Assembly: GCF_023101765.2 (NCBI RefSeq)
Contig: NC_064239.1
Location: forward strand, 11,366,315 to 11,430,314
DNA: 64,000 nucleotides
Direction: 5' to 3'
DNA from: Spodoptera frugiperda
Taxonomy: Eukaryota; Arthropoda; Insecta; Lepidoptera; Noctuidae
Both the position numbers and the translations under genes were made by a program. Below are positions 1 through 13,539 of this stretch, piece after piece (position 1 is the stretch's first letter; every line of letters starts with the position of its first letter). Below the pieces are notes generated by a model. It was given only the letters and a program-made list of their open reading frames with translations, ran no database searches and had not been told where the DNA came from.

Positions 1-2718
1 AGGTTGCGAAAACTAAAAAATGTAGAAAAAGAAAACTAAATGTAATTCAATCCTATTTACATATTCAAAAGTCCCAATCCCGTGAACTATATCGGTAAGT
101 TCAGCACTATTGCCCGTGGACTTTTCCCGGACATTTCGACCGGCCCAGCTATGGGAATAAAAGTTAAACAAATGGACGTCGTACCGGCAAGTTTTAATAA
201 GATTCTTGCGAGGTTTAGTACGGAAACTGTTCGCTGCGGCCGCCCGTGTGTAGCTGCCTTGAATTGTGATACGTTTTTTCTCTCTATTTTTTATTATATT
301 TCTCTTTCATGGCTTTTAATAACGCGTTTTAAAGTTTCGCAATAATGTTCGTTGTAATAAAAATGTGGAAAATATTTAGCTTAAACAGCAGCGCTTTAAA
401 GCGGAAATAGGTTACGTGTACCAGGTTTTAGTAAATGGTTCGAATATTTTGTTATTGTTGTTGTTAGAATTACCTATATTAAATTCTTTATCTTTACTGT
501 CTTTATAGGTATATTAATATTAGTAATCTATCTTCAATTAAAATTTAAAATGTATCTTACAGTAACACAACAATACTCTAAGCACCTTTAATTACTGTGT
601 CACGTCCCTAGCGTGTCATTCCGGGACCATTGGCGACTTTTTGCGCGCGCCAGGTCGCGTCAGCAAATCCTTCAGGAGACCACTCACTTAATCCCGGGGC
701 GGGCTCACGAGGGTTGGGGGCGAGGGAGATGGAACTAAGAAACTTTTCCTGCCACTTTGTACTCCGATTAGTGTTGCAAGGTGTCCCAATTTTTTCCGGG
801 ACATCCCGGGATTTGGTTGACCCTTTGTGTTGCGGTTTATTTATATTGTGATTGTGGCTTTGGTGTTAAGTTCTGTTTGATGTTGGGTTTTGGTGTAGTG
901 ATGTTAACGTCTTGTTATAACAGTTAACTCTTAACTATGGCATATAATGAAGTACCGAACAAAATAATGCCTTCCAAATCATTAATCCAAATTACATTAG
1001 TTAGAAATAAAACAGCTCATAAATCCCGTTCCTCAAATCAAATAAGTCCCGGAATTTCCAAATGAAAAGTGACAGCACTATTTCGCGACCTGTGAACATT
1101 GTCCGATGAGGTGACATTTTTATAAGATCCCTGCGGATGTCTACTCTCTATTTTTTCCGACACTTTTGTCTCTGATTGTGTAACAGTTACGACGAGGGAA
1201 TTATTATGGTTTTAGTTTTATTTTAGTGAGATTTACTTGAGTGACTTTTGTTTAGTTTTGATTGTCGTTTGTATAATTAGAGATTAGTAATGTGGATAAG
1301 TGTAGCCTTAGTAACAGCAGACTCAGTTTGTAGGTGATATGTTTTCATAAAAGTTTAATTTAATAAAACAATTTTAATAGAAACCTAATTTTCTAACATA
1401 TTTTAAGTACTAAATACGAAATTTCACTCTAAAAACGAATAACAGTTAGCGACAACGCGTAACTAAATTAAATATCACACCAAAGTGCCTTTCAAAATGA
1501 AAATATCCTCGAGGTAAATAAAAAGATTAACTCGAAGTTAACCCACTTCAACACTTAATTTCATTACAGTCTAGGCTCGACTTAGGTAGGCACTAATTTC
1601 AGCCCAAAAATAACAGGTCTCTTTCGTCAAAAAAAAAAAACTTTGAAAAAGTATGCCAACGTTTATTATGTTTTATATTAAATTCTTTTTTCTTCTACAA
1701 TAATGAATCGAAGTTTTTAAAAAGTCCAATATCCAACTTTTTTATTATGTTTAAGTTTGTTTCTCGAGATTTTTAACGAGTAATTAAAATGAATGAGTAT
1801 TATTTAGAGACCAAGGGCCATTAAAATGTAAGAGGCTGTTAAGAACTCTTTTTATATAGGCCAAGTTAAGTATTAATCGGGAAATATGGATGTTGAAATT
1901 TTTGACTTAGTAAACTTGTCTTAATAATGTAAAAGTTTTCGAGTTTGCTTATTGCGATATTTTCTTGGCTAACAGCAAGTAAACATAAACATAAAAGTGA
2001 ATTTAAAAATCTAACGAAATAATTTATGGTGGTCCACAGTTACATTTTTCTTCTTTCTATTAAATTGAATATTTTCCACATTAATCATGACTGATCTAAA
2101 TAACTTATAATAGAAATATGGAGTATTACATTACAAATACTACATTTTTATATTACATTTCATTACAATTACATTATAAATATGGATCTTATCAAATAAA
2201 TCGTCCTCTAAACATACTTACGTAACTACAATATAACCCACAAACTCGCCACTAATTCGAGCACTAAATAGCCAATACCCAGACACAATAAGTACCGAAA
2301 CTAAGTAAACATTAAGCCCCCATTCAAGTTAAACGGCAACTTAACTCGTATAAATCGCATAAAACTAACAACCGCCGATGTAATACAAGTTAGAAAATTT
2401 AATACCGAACAAAGCCCTAGTGGACTGCATTAAGGTAAAGCTGTGCAACTAACGAGCTGGACATAGGGAGACTAAGCTATAACGTTATAGGAATACAAGC
2501 TGTATAGCAATTTGTAGATATTATAGGAATACGAATACATACTATTGGAAGTCTTCATTGTATTTTTGCTGTTGTTTTTTTAATTATGAACAATATGTGA
2601 TTAAGCAGTTAGCCTCTCTCATTGAAAATGATAGGGTTAAGGTATTTCCATCGAGGGTGAAGTGATATTTGGTAATTTCTATATTATACGATATTTTTTT
2701 CATAGTAGCTTTTGGTTT
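1..2718. other. Non-coding stretch, no gene seen
   Basis: AT-rich, stop-dense in all frames. 600-830 is GC-richer (GGGGCGGGCTCACGAGGG, GGGACATCCCGGGAT) but shows no recognisable domain or repeat. Confidence 0.6.
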
Positions 2719-2905
2719 TGAGGGGTGAAAATCATCCAATTACTTCTCTCGCCTTAAGCGAGGCGAGAGTGAGTGTCAGACTCTTACTGACTAAAATGAA
2801 ACAGAGTGGCCGTTCCTACTTTTGCTTTTCGAGCCGGAGCTCCAGTAAACCCGCTAGGTAGTCCACAGCTGCGGATCAGGCATCAGCCCTGTTGGGCTGT
2901 GTTAA
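2719..2905 (+). mobile_element. B-family short interspersed element
   Basis: Shares blocks with the copies at 8430, 27994, 30775 and 37798: a start like AATCATCCAATTACTTCTC, then a GTCAGACTCTTACTGACT block, then a TTTTCGAGCCGGAGC ... CCGCTAGGTAGTCC block. No coding potential. Probably a SINE-type or other non-autonomous element common in moths; class not proven. Confidence 0.6.
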
Positions 2906-4170
2906 TAGTAGCTTGGAGTCTGGAACTGTACGTCCGGATGTCTTACAAAGGCTCGCTATTATATGAGGCTATAACATAACTAGTGCGTAACATACCTTTT
3001 GTGATGACATGTAATGTATAAAAAATTGGAATAAAGTCCTGGTGTATTTTTATAGTAGAGAATACACCTCTATTAACTAGACGTTATTCCTAAAGACATA
3101 CGGGCGAATTTTGTGGAATTCTTTGCGTTCCCGCCGGAGCGGCCCAAGTTTAGAAATAATTTTCCGTGTATTGTTAGTAAGTATGGAATAAACGAAGTTT
3201 GCGCACAAGTATTCGAATGTAAAGTTGGAAGTTTGTTTTTAAGAATATTGTGCATTTGTAGCAGATACGAGATCTTATTTGTAGCAGGTCTATGGAATGT
3301 TTTGATTACGTTACAAAAAAGACTAGAGCTAGTTTTGCATTCAGCATGGACCACAAATGGGTGGTAAAATCTCAGTTATATGAAACCTATATATGAAGTG
3401 AGGAAGGCATTATAGGTAAGTCTTGTACTATTTAAACTAAACCTTATAAATTAACCAAATACACCAGTAATTAAGAATTCACTTAACGAAATCTTTTCTT
3501 AATACATTTCAACAGTTAAACACGAACTCGAATCCTAAAAGCAATAACCACGGCAAAGTACTCCGCACACAATGTGTAATCTGTGTTTAAAATGCCCCGT
3601 ATATTGCTAACCACTATCGAACCAAATGCACCAATGTATCGGCTTTATTCCGCCTCGAAATCCGGCCCATACATTGCTCTGAACGCGTCGGTTCCGCCCA
3701 TAATTCTCGCCCGTACATTTTCACAGGCAACCTTCCAAGCCGCAGAGGAGCCGGCAGGTGTTTCAGTAGAAATTGTTTCTGCCCTCCAATGTAAATATTA
3801 GTTAATTAAGTGTAAACCGAGCCGGTCGCCTCGGCCCCACTGTTCAGCTGTTTGACTTCGGATTCCAACTTAAAAACCTAGGTTGGTTTGAAGCCTATTT
3901 ATACAAGAGTCGCTTTGAAAGGCTTGATTCGGACTTCGCGACTTTTTGAGGAGATGAGTCGAGGCCAGTAATCGTTGTTTGTTTTTAAGTTTGTCGGTCC
4001 GAATGGAAATAAACTTGTGGTATTTTTGTTGTTGTTTCGGAAGTGTTGTGTAACGGTTCTCGGGTCCAGTAATTTAAGCTGCGTTTATTTAAAGTAATTA
4101 TTTTGTCGGTTTATTTATAAGATACGAAACAAATTCAACCTTTTAAAAAAGGAGTGTATTCATTTTTAAA

Positions 4171-4282
4171 TAGCCTGCAACGCACCTGTGACTCCTCCAG
4201 TGTTGCGGGTGTCCATGGGCAGTGCTAATTGTTTATCATTAGGTGACACGTTTTCTCATTTGCCTCCTATTCCATAAAAAAA
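4171..4282 (+). mobile_element. C-family repeat, 3' part
   Basis: Matches 6697 and 58151: AACGCACCTGTGACTCCTCC, GGGTGTCCATGGGCAG, ATCATTAGGTGACACG, and an A-rich end after TTCCATAAAAAAA. Confidence 0.55.
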
Positions 4283-4930
4283 TACCGACATTAATTAGTA
4301 AAAGAAAAAGACAACTTTGTATCTACTGTAGATCCTGGCGCATAGGAGTTGCAGCGAGAGGTTGTGGCGGGCTGGTCCCATTTAAATAAAAAAAAAACTC
4401 AATAAGCAGAAACGGGTAACTAAAATAAACAAATTAAAACCATTTTACTCTTCCAACCAGGTGTAGCAAAGCCAAACAAAAACAGTACCTATCTCATTAA
4501 TAACAGAGTTGTATACATAAATAAATAATTCACCTTCCTCCTTTAGCTCTTTAAGATTCATATTTCCTTACGGATATCTTGCGACTCATCGTCCACAAAG
4601 TTATTTTGTTTCAAAAGATTCTCGCATCTCTGTACAATTTACTAAAGGTACTATATACTAAAGGTACTATTGAAATCGTTAAAGCTCAAGATTCTATCTA
4701 AATGTCCTTTATTCAAATGTCTTTTTGAACATTTCTGCGCCGTATTTATTAGGAACGTTAGTATTTTTTTTATTTTTCGAAGAAAGTTTAATGATTTTAA
4801 ATGTGATTGTAATCGGAAAATTGTTCGTAGTTTCTTCTTTTTCGTTTAACATTTTATCTTTTGTAGCTCAAATCTTTGAAAGTATTTTTGCTTGATTAAA
4901 CTTTTAACACAATTTTCTAGACCGTTGTTG

Positions 4931-4950
4931 TACACACACACACACACACC
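4931..4950. repeat. CA microsatellite
   Basis: About nine CA units in a row after TTGTTGTA. Confidence 0.85.
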
Positions 4951-5874
4951 ATTTTAATAGTTTCGTCAAATTAATTCGTCAATTAAATCTTTATCGAAAT
5001 CTCTTTCAACGTGTTTCAGTTCAAAAACAGTGATTATAATAGGTACCAATTATTTTCTAACGCCATATACAACGCGGTTCAAGAAATATGGCAATTTATA
5101 CCCTGTAATTGGTGTTGTGTGATCAATGCGTGAAATAATTTGTATTGAAATATTATTTGATGGAAAGACGTGATGTGAAAAGGTTATATTTAAATCAAAG
5201 TATGATCAAAGATAGATCTTGTAGCGTTTCAGAATTTATAACGTTTAGAATGCATGTGTTATTTGAAAATACATTAACACCGAAATAAAAGTTAAGTTTT
5301 TTATCAGCCATGGTTTTCTCACGGCACGGCAACTCCTTCCACTCGTCTCTTCGTAGAGCTTTCTGTGTATTTTCATTCTTTTTCATTTTAATTCTTCAAT
5401 ATTCTCCATAGCGAGACTCTGCGCTTAGCGCATCAAAATAAATGAATGTCCCTCGCCGAGAAATCATTGGATTTTCTCCCCTTTTAAAATAAAAAACGAC
5501 GTATGGACCATAAAACATACACTGAAGCAATTGATTCATTCATAGTTACTTGATTACAAAAATCACGATTTATTACCCAAAATAGTCGTACGCTGTCAAG
5601 CAAAGAACAGTTTCGATTAATCCCCACGACCTGTAAATGGCGACGCTAATACATACATGTATGCTGATTTATGTGCCCCGTACACTGAATTAGTAGAGCG
5701 TTAATACGAAAGCCGTTGCGCTCGGAATTTTCCGAAAGGGAAATCCGCGCGCTTTGTACAGGAAATTTTATCGTTCTTATAGTTGCTTAGGTATTACATC
5801 AAGTGATAATAGCATAGACATTATTATAGGTGTTATACATGATGTTGTACGGGCAAAATAGATTACGTCTGTCC

Positions 5875-5966
5875 CCTTAGTCCGAGTTTTCTTTACGTTA
5901 AATGAAAACGAACCAAGAGCGCGTTCGGCACTCTGATTGGTTAGATCATTGGCGCCGACTGCTCTT
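5875..5966. mobile_element. G-family MITE, diverged copy
   Basis: CTTAGTCCGAGTTTTCTTTA, AGAGCGCGTTCGGCACTC and TGATTGGTTAGATCATTGGC match the left half of the element at 10345. Confidence 0.5.
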
Positions 5967-6696
5967 CCTACACGTATTATAACGCGCAGCTAACACACAC
6001 GTTTGATACTATTCTCAATGAACTTGCGAATTTTTAACACTACAATCTCCGATCTATATGACAAGTGCAGAGGTTATGCCTCTTAACGCACAAATTGACT
6101 ATATTGACAGGTTGATAAAGACTATGATAAAAAGGTCTCTAATATAGAATTAAAGCTTAGTATTGTAGTTCAGTCTGCAATGCAAGGTAATTTATTTATG
6201 ATCCCATTTCAGGACTGTATGAATATTTAGAATCCAATATAAATAAACAATCCTCGTATATAAGATACAAAGTAAAATAGAATTCGAAAGTGAGATCTAA
6301 CGAAAACAAATCGAAATGGCAGCTGAGTAAAATATTCAACATAATTTAAAGTTCAGATATCACAAATTTACTGCGCAATAAATTTACGTGAACCGTACGT
6401 ACTGTTGCGTCGAATCATCGGACGAGATAATAATTTTATAAAACGTCCATTATATCGATAAGTTATTAACATTTAATACGTCGGTATTGACAGCGAGAGT
6501 AATTTATTATCGATTGACGATTATCGATACTATCCGTTATAATGCTTGAATCGATTACGTGTACATTAACGCTAAAATATTAGATTCGGGATTACTTTTA
6601 GGTAATTTTGTTCCGATATTACATTTGAAAGAAGTTATTCAAATATTCCCAAAAACTTTGTTGTTTGGAAATGATTCTTGCTGTCTACATTTAATT

Positions 6697-6975
6697 GTGT
6701 GAGAGCCATGCTTCGGCACGTATGGGCCGGCTAGACCGAAGTGATAGCATGGCCTTCACAGAAAACAAACGTGAAACTACACTTGCATAGTGTTTCGTTA
6801 TATATCAGAGACCTCCTCCTTCCCAATCTTTGCAGTCCGCAATTCCCCAACAACCCTTAAATTACTAATCCCCAAAAGGCCGACAAAACACTTGTAACGC
6901 CTCTGGTGTTTCGGGCGTCCATAAGCGATAGCTTACCTTCAGGTGATCCGCTTGCTTATTCCCATAAAAAATAAT
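6697..6975 (+). mobile_element. C-family repeat, near full length
   Basis: Starts GTGTGAGAGCCATGCTTCGG and proceeds through GGGCCGGCTAGACCG, CCCCAACAACCC, CCCCAAAAGGCCGAC, AACGCCTCTGGTGTTTCGGG and TTCAGGTGATCCGC to an A-rich tail. Parallel in order to 41265-41558. Non-coding; the A-rich 3' end suggests a retroposon. Confidence 0.62.
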
Positions 6976-7581
6976 AAATAAATATGAAAAGTGTTTTAAT
7001 AAGTATACCATGCAATTTGCTCCATCCACCATCCAGTTGCCTGTTCGCATTTACATCCACTGAACCAGACTACTGAAGTCCAAACATTTTTCATTATAAA
7101 ATAACACCATTTACTTACTAGCCACTAATTAGCATAGACCAATTAAATTCATCCCCTCACTACGTTTAATTAACTGGTTAATGAAAGTTTACACTTTATG
7201 CAATGTTCATCCTAATTTATCACATTTTAAAGTACTTTTTTGTTTGTTTGCTAATGTTTACGTGTGTTTTTGAGTATGAAATTGTTAAATAATGAGATAT
7301 TTTATATTAAGCTTTTAGTTTAAACCCTTTGGTGTCAACTCTTGTGTGTTTGCTTCAGACGATTTACTTGTGAGATACTTTACGCATAGTTGTAAGAAAG
7401 TTTGGATGTTAATCTCAACTATGTCGGACTACTTATACCTAACAACTATTTTACGTTCTTTGCTATTTTAAAATCTTCATTTCGTTTAACCACACAAGAG
7501 TTGTGGTGGTCTTGCCTCAAAAAAGTTGTACATCTAAGGGTAATTTTGATGGTGATGACGATGGTCATTCTAGCCAATGTT

Positions 7582-7630
7582 TAGACTAGACTCTAGACTC
7601 GACATAGTCTAGTCTTGTCTAGTCTAGTAA
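7582..7630. repeat. CTAGT/CTAGA short repeat and palindrome
   Basis: GACTAGACTCTAGACTCGAC followed by AGTCTAGTCTTGTCTAGTC; the two halves can pair. Confidence 0.6.
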
Positions 7631-7684
7631 TTGGCAGTCAATAGTCTACTGTTTCATAGCCATTTAAATCGGTGACTTTATCAT

Positions 7685-7830
7685 TATCACACTAATATTA
7701 TAAATGTGAAAGTTAGATGTTAGAATGTTGAATCACGCTGAAATTTCTCAACAGATTTTGATGAAACTTGTTATAAAGACAGGGTATAAGCTGACTTGGG
7801 TGATAGGATTTCTTATCTTAAGGAAAGTCA
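7685..7830 (+). mobile_element. LINE/Helitron-type repeat fragment
   Basis: TATTATAAATGTGAAAGTT followed by TTTGATGAAACTTG is a motif order I recognise as a very common lepidopteran repeat. Degraded, non-coding. Confidence 0.42.
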
Positions 7831-8429
7831 ACCGAACCTACTGAACCAAGAGCAGTAGCTACTTAACGAGAACTTCTACCGAATCTTAATTCTTCCGCTA
7901 AATTACTGAATTATTGAAACATGGAAAATAAAGAAACTGACTAAAAGAAGTTATTATCTTCAATCACGATATAAAATGTATTGCATACTTCTTCCATTAC
8001 TATCGTTTAGTACAGATTGTCACTTCCACCGCCAGTTGACCTTGACAACAATACAAGATATTGATAACTGAAAGGTTTCACGAAAAGGTCGACTTTTCCG
8101 ACATGACCTTGATAAATCTGACCTTATCACCTTTTCTATAGACGTTTCTCAAACTGCCGTTGGTTTTTGTGACCGTTTCTTAAATTGTAACTTACTGTAG
8201 TGTATTTTTCGTGTATAGGTACTCGATTTTGTAAAAAGTTTGATAAACCTATATAAACTTACCAATAACCTTACAGACAGTTTCTATAATCTAGTTACGA
8301 GTAGATTTGGCTACTAGAGATAGAATTTTGACTGATATATTTCGTCTAAAACTTTATATGTGCTTGTTATTTAGTTTATTGAGACTGGGAGAGATCAGTA
8401 CATAGAAGATGATAATACCAGTAGTGTCT

Positions 8430-8583
8430 ATGACATCATTTTTAGCCACTGCCTAGCGGGTTACAGGTCTCCGGCTCGAAAAGCAGGTGTAGGAACGGAT
8501 TTTAGTCAATAAGTGTTTGACACTCCCTCTTGCCTCGATCAATGCGGTAGAAGTCATTGGATGATTTTCCCCCCTCAAAAAAA
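8430..8583 (-). mobile_element. B-family short interspersed element, reverse orientation
   Basis: Reverse copy of the family at 2719: CTGCCTAGCGGG, then CTCGAAAAGCAGG, then TTTTAGTCAATAAGTG and finally GGATGATTTTCCCCCC. Confidence 0.6.
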
Positions 8584-9244
8584 CCATTAAAGTGTTTTTA
8601 TTTTTAATAACCCTGTTGGTGTATCACCGCACCCTAAGTTAAAAGGCTCTTTGTCCCGCTTTAAAACTCATACGAACTGAATAGGGACCGTCCCTCTACT
8701 TTTAAAAAAACTATAAATTAATCAAAAAGTAAATTAATAAATGAGTGTACAACTGTACAAGCTCCGCAGCGGTTCCTTACCGCATTCGCGACAGATTCAA
8801 TCAAGCCCTCGGCTTTTCTATATTAACATTATATCCGTGTACGTCGGTGGCAGGAAAACATTGCGGGTAGGAAATTACGTTTCCTACCGCTCCTGTATCG
8901 TGGTACAGATTAAGCAGAAGTTTAGTTTTGTTTTGGAGTGTAACTATTAATAATTAACATATTAACCGCTATGGGAGGCAAAAATGACAGGTGCTAGCGG
9001 AGGATTTGCCTTCAACAGATTTTTGTTGGCAGTCAACGTATGAATAACTATTAAGATGTACTGTGAACGTACTTATATAATAATGACTCCTTTCGCCATC
9101 ATCATCGTCATTATCAGTCACACACAGGATGCCGACGCTTCACGTGACACTACTAAACATAAACCTCACCCAATCACCGATGATCATTGCATCCAATGAC
9201 TTCCCATAACGTTAATCAGAATGTCAATCCATCTTCTAGGTGTC

Positions 9245-9320
9245 ATCATCATCACCAACTATAAGACGTCCACAGCTGAACATAGGCCTTCCCCAATGAC
9301 TTGAATGACAATGGACGATC
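9245..9320 (+). mobile_element. RTE-like LINE 3' fragment
   Basis: GACGTCCACAGCTGAACATA followed by GGCCTTCCCCAATGA fits a common moth LINE 3' sequence. Confidence 0.5.
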
Positions 9321-10344
9321 CCTTTAATAAATAAAAACATAACTGACTCAGTTAGGGTAACTAAGGTTTTAAAGTCTTAACTACTCTATAAATTACATTA
9401 TTTCACTGTTATCTTGTTGGTCTTCTGCATCATCCCTTCTCTTGCATACTTCCTGTATCCCGGTTGTGAGAATACCGCCGAAAGGTCGCCTGGTACCCCT
9501 AATTCGCTGAGTAATTGCCGAGGCGACGGGCTGACTCATGTTCCGCCATCTACAGGTGTGTTTTAAGGACAACACGACACTGCAGCATCCGCTCTCATAA
9601 ACATGATATTTTCTCGTAGAAAGTTTGAAAATGTGCAACGATGTTTGAAAAATGATATCGTAGGAATTTATGTTTTCTTGGGTAAATTGAACTTCAACGA
9701 ACACATCGGAAAAGTTTCACGAATCCATTAACTTAAACATAATAACTGTGTCCAAAATATAATTGTATGTACTAATTTTTATATACATACCTCTTAAACA
9801 TTTGATCATTGACTATTTACTGTTCATGGTATATTTCAATGAAGGTCACATGGAGTTGCTTTGTACATATCGCTTTCAACCATCCATTCTGAGAGTCATT
9901 TGGAAGACCAATAAATGCTCAAAGTCACTGGCAAGTCAACAGCTATATTACTTACATTCATTATTCAAACATTGATAAACACACAAAAAATTTACATTCA
10001 TTAAAATCTCAAAAACGTTTAGGGCTCATTTGAGCTTCCAAAAAGTATAAATTCAATTAAAGAAAACTACTTTAATTTTTTCACTCCTCTTCGTATTACA
10101 GCTCAGGATGAGCTCAGTGTTGGGGAGTTATGTCTTTGATGTTTGTGAACTTAATTAAAATTCAAATGTAGGGACTCCATTTAGGGGGTGTCTGGTGAGA
10201 TTAATAAAAAATCATTCCTTTCTCTTTTTTTTTCGCGTACTTTACTAACTTTTGTTTATTTTTTTGTACAAAGACAATAGTAGTGTTTTTATTAAAATAT
10301 TTTTTGACAAGTGATGCTACTTGAGTCTTTAAAATCAGTACTCA

Positions 10345-10470
10345 TAGTATGAGTTTGCTTTACGTTTAAAGTAATCGAAACGAGAGCACGTTCGGCATTC
10401 TGATTGGTTGGTTTATTCAAACCAGCCAATCAAGAGCGATGACCGATAAACATAAAGCAAACTCATACTA
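10345..10470. mobile_element. G-family palindromic MITE (126 bp)
   Basis: Arms 10345-10368 and 10447-10470 are inverted repeats matching 23/24 (outer part TAGTATGAGTTTGCTTTA). An inner palindrome, ATTGGTTGGTTT ... AAACCAGCCAAT, makes the whole element foldable into one long hairpin. Confidence 0.68.
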
Positions 10471-13204
10471 AGTGATACTGATGACATATTGTCATAATTA
10501 TTACGTCAAATCATAGGCTCTCTATTATTGAAGTATGAAATTATATGAGATCTAAAAATAAGGATACAAATAACACTGCCATTGAAGGAGAAACACTCAG
10601 ATTTTTTCCAACAGTAATTCTTATTTCATAGGTTATAAATAGAAACAAGAGCCAATTTTCGCTAAAAGGTTATATGGCAATGTCCTTGTTCAGAAACTAA
10701 TAGGAAATCGGATTTGTCAAGTATTCCGATTGGGTATTTAGTTATTTGATTTATTAATCGTTTAGTGGACATGTCCGAGGGTAGAGGGTGGAGGGCCCTT
10801 GTCTCTTTTGCCATTAGCTCGGGTACTTGAGACCAAATCCACTGAATAGGCAACTTGACTTAATATCTCTAGAGGGATCCTGAATAATGAAATGTGGAAA
10901 TCTTATTTTGGTGGTTTCATTCATTCATGTCAAGATATTCACGAGATGTGTTTGTAATATTTTTATCGTTGTGCGCTGCACTGTATTGTTACTGTCTTTA
11001 ATCTATAAATTGTCTTGAGTAATTTGAGTATGGATAAAACATTCAAGTAAGTTTGGTCTTTTTCTAATGTGTTTACATGACACTGAAACAAGCCCAAAAA
11101 TCCATCATAATTAAGTTTGTCAAGTTCCCGCAACACGTTTTGATATACAAATACTCTCCGAAAAAAGGCTCAAAAACACACATCGTAACAATTTTCAACG
11201 CAAAATTGCCATCCGTATTATTCTCGGCATCGCTAATTCTCCTACACATATTTTATTCTCGGCTGATATTCAACGCGTGTCGCGGGCGAGGCGTCGCGGC
11301 GTCCGCCGGGGGCGTCTTTCCCCCGACATTTTTGCCGTGGATATTATTGAAATCAAAATAGCTCATGCCGAGGAAACCCCCATAAATTTTGCGTACCGCA
11401 GCGGGCGTTCTGGCCTGTCCCAAATTTTTCTTTGTGACTGTCAATTTTTATTCAGTGTGCAATTTTTTGTGGTATGTCTACTGTCTAGTCTGCATACAAC
11501 TGAAGTTTGTGTCAAAATCCATGTGTTTTGTTGAAACATGGACGGTTTGTTGTTGATAGAAAAATAAACAGAATATGAACTATCGTGCTAGAATGGCATC
11601 TGGTCTGGTAGTGGAAATGAAGTGTTGTTTTCATTGTTCATTGTTTTCTAATATATAAACTAGTTCAATAACATTTTATCTTTACCAATAATGACGGATG
11701 ACCACGTACCTTGTCAATGAAGAAGACGTAGTCAAAATCTAACCAAAACACCACTTTCTCTTTTACTCAAAAAAGTACAAAACAACAAAAAGGCTTTTAA
11801 AACAAACAAAACAAAAAGCATTTCGTTAATTAATTAAAATTGCCTCGGTAAAATAAATAATAATTCGGTGCTGTTTACTGAAAAGCATCCGGGGTACGAC
11901 GAAAACACTAGTGACTCTTGGAGGGTGAAAGAGTTGAAAAGTTAGGGAACGGATGTAAATTAATGAAATTCTACCACTACATAGTCGACGGTCGGTTTAC
12001 AAAGCCAGTGTCCGTACGAGGAGTTTGGCCACTGCCGAGCTGCGATGAAATGGATCGTGCGAAGATTTATTTTTATTCTAAATCTGCTTTTTATATATCA
12101 CTATTTATACTATACACGTGATCTTTATTTTTGACAGTTTGAAGTAATTGTTGGATATTGATCGCCAATCTGCCTTGAGCAAACGTAATTATTATTGGTC
12201 ATTCCTTGCTCATGTGAGAAGAAGCCTTTGGTTCAGCAGTAGGTACTTTATGCTGATTATGATGACAATAAAAGGATTAAACGAAACTCTTGTATTGGTT
12301 ACCAATAAAAAATCTAATGACAAGACAAAAGATACAATATCCCAAATCATCTCTTTTATTTTAAATGTCATTTCCTCTTCAACAACACGTGCTTAAATAA
12401 CTGAAGCGATAAAAATATGTTAAGGAAATTGCTACCTAATTGACTTTGAAATAGATTAATTTCAACTAATTTCATCTGACGGTGTTCATTGGCTGAATAG
12501 ATTAGGGCCAAGGTTGAGGTTTCATTTTTAGGACGCCCACGTATCTTTACTTTACTGAACTGGCTTCTATTGGTTCCTTACGACTTAATTAACCGTTCTA
12601 ATTTATTGACTAAATTAAGATTGATGATACTATTTATTTAGGTTATTTATTATTGGGTAAGTTTACTCTTGTTCCTGTTAATGGTAGCTTGTCAAGGTAT
12701 TGGAAGTATATTTGGTCTACGTTCTTAGGTTGGAGTTTGTTATATTTTCTACTTACAACAGAACTGTCGTAAGATCCTTTTTAATTTTTAATATCTTCTC
12801 TAAAATTATAAATAGCGCATCCTCGTCCGTATCTCGTCATAACTCTAGTGCCCCGTTCCGTTGCCTCGTCCCACTTGCTACCGCCAACTTTGTACCACTA
12901 CAACTTGTACAAAACTGACCCACTGCAGATACTCGACACAGCTTTAAATACACAAATAATTACTGAAGACGAGTTTTCAAGACTCGAGTGCCATTGGGCC
13001 AAACTTTAAAAAAAAAGTTAATAACTAGCCAGAGTTTCCAGTTTGAAGCTTGACAGTTTTGTTTTTTTTTAATCGTGCTTGAAATAAAGAAGGTTTTAAT
13101 TATCTGTGTACTGGATGGATGATTTGTTCTTTTATTCTTTCTCTCTCTGTCTCTGTCACTAGTCGTTACCTCACGACTTATAACCGTGACCATCCTGGCA
13201 TCAC
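10471..13204. other. Non-coding stretch; GC-rich repeat-free island at 11260-11440
   Basis: The island has GTCGCGGGCGAGGCGTCGCG and CCGCCGGGGGCGTC, open in several frames on both strands because it is GC-rich. No domain. The rest is AT-rich with no feature. Confidence 0.5.
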
Positions 13205-13404
13205 TCTGAATCGAAAACTCAAAACTCTGAAAAAGAGTAACGATGGAGTTTCTTGCTCGTTCTTCTCCATTCGAAGCTACACTTTGGAACGAGCGCCTAG
13301 CTTCACTGACAGACAGACTGACGGACAATTCAATTTGACGTTTCAAAAGTGCCTTATATAGGATTAATTAAAAAAAATGCTTTGACTTTGACTTTGACTT
13401 TGAA
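13205..13404 (+). mobile_element. F-family retroposon with TTTGAC tail
   Basis: CGATGGAGTTTCTTGCTCG, CATTCGAAGCTACACTTTGG, AGCGCCTAGCTTCACTGAC and a tail of GACTTTGACTTTGACTTTGA. Tandem short tails of this type are known from non-LTR retroelements. The open frames on both strands here are repeat sequence. Confidence 0.62.
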
Positions 13405-13539
13405 TCAGAGGAATTGGCCCCATCAGACAAATCGGCTTCTGTCTGCGGCCATTTATATCTACAGTATAGAACCTCGATGCTGGGATGTCCTTAAATTGGT
13501 CAGATCATCTGGTTGGCGAACGTTCTCTTACCCTTCTCC

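Larger units (their letters stand above)
2906..6696. other. Mostly non-coding; GC-richer island at 3560-3830
   Basis: Apart from the repeats at 4171, 5426 and 5875 I see no feature. 3560-3830 is repeat-free and GC-richer, with an unrecognised 72-codon frame at 3583-3801 (MFKMPRILLTTIEPNAPMYR) that shows no domain. Confidence 0.5.
6976..10344. other. Non-coding stretch with scattered repeats
   Basis: Holds the simple repeat at 7582, repeats at 7685, 8430 and 9245. A 103-codon minus frame (9393-9704) has no recognisable domain. Confidence 0.5.

Noticed and set aside
9393..9704. 103-codon minus-strand frame
   Set aside because: No domain, ordinary composition and no splice context; could be repeat-derived. 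Not enough to call.
12960..13346. 128-codon minus-strand frame and its + strand partner
   Set aside because: Overlaps the F-family repeat (13205-13404), also present at 29565 and 62697; not a gene.
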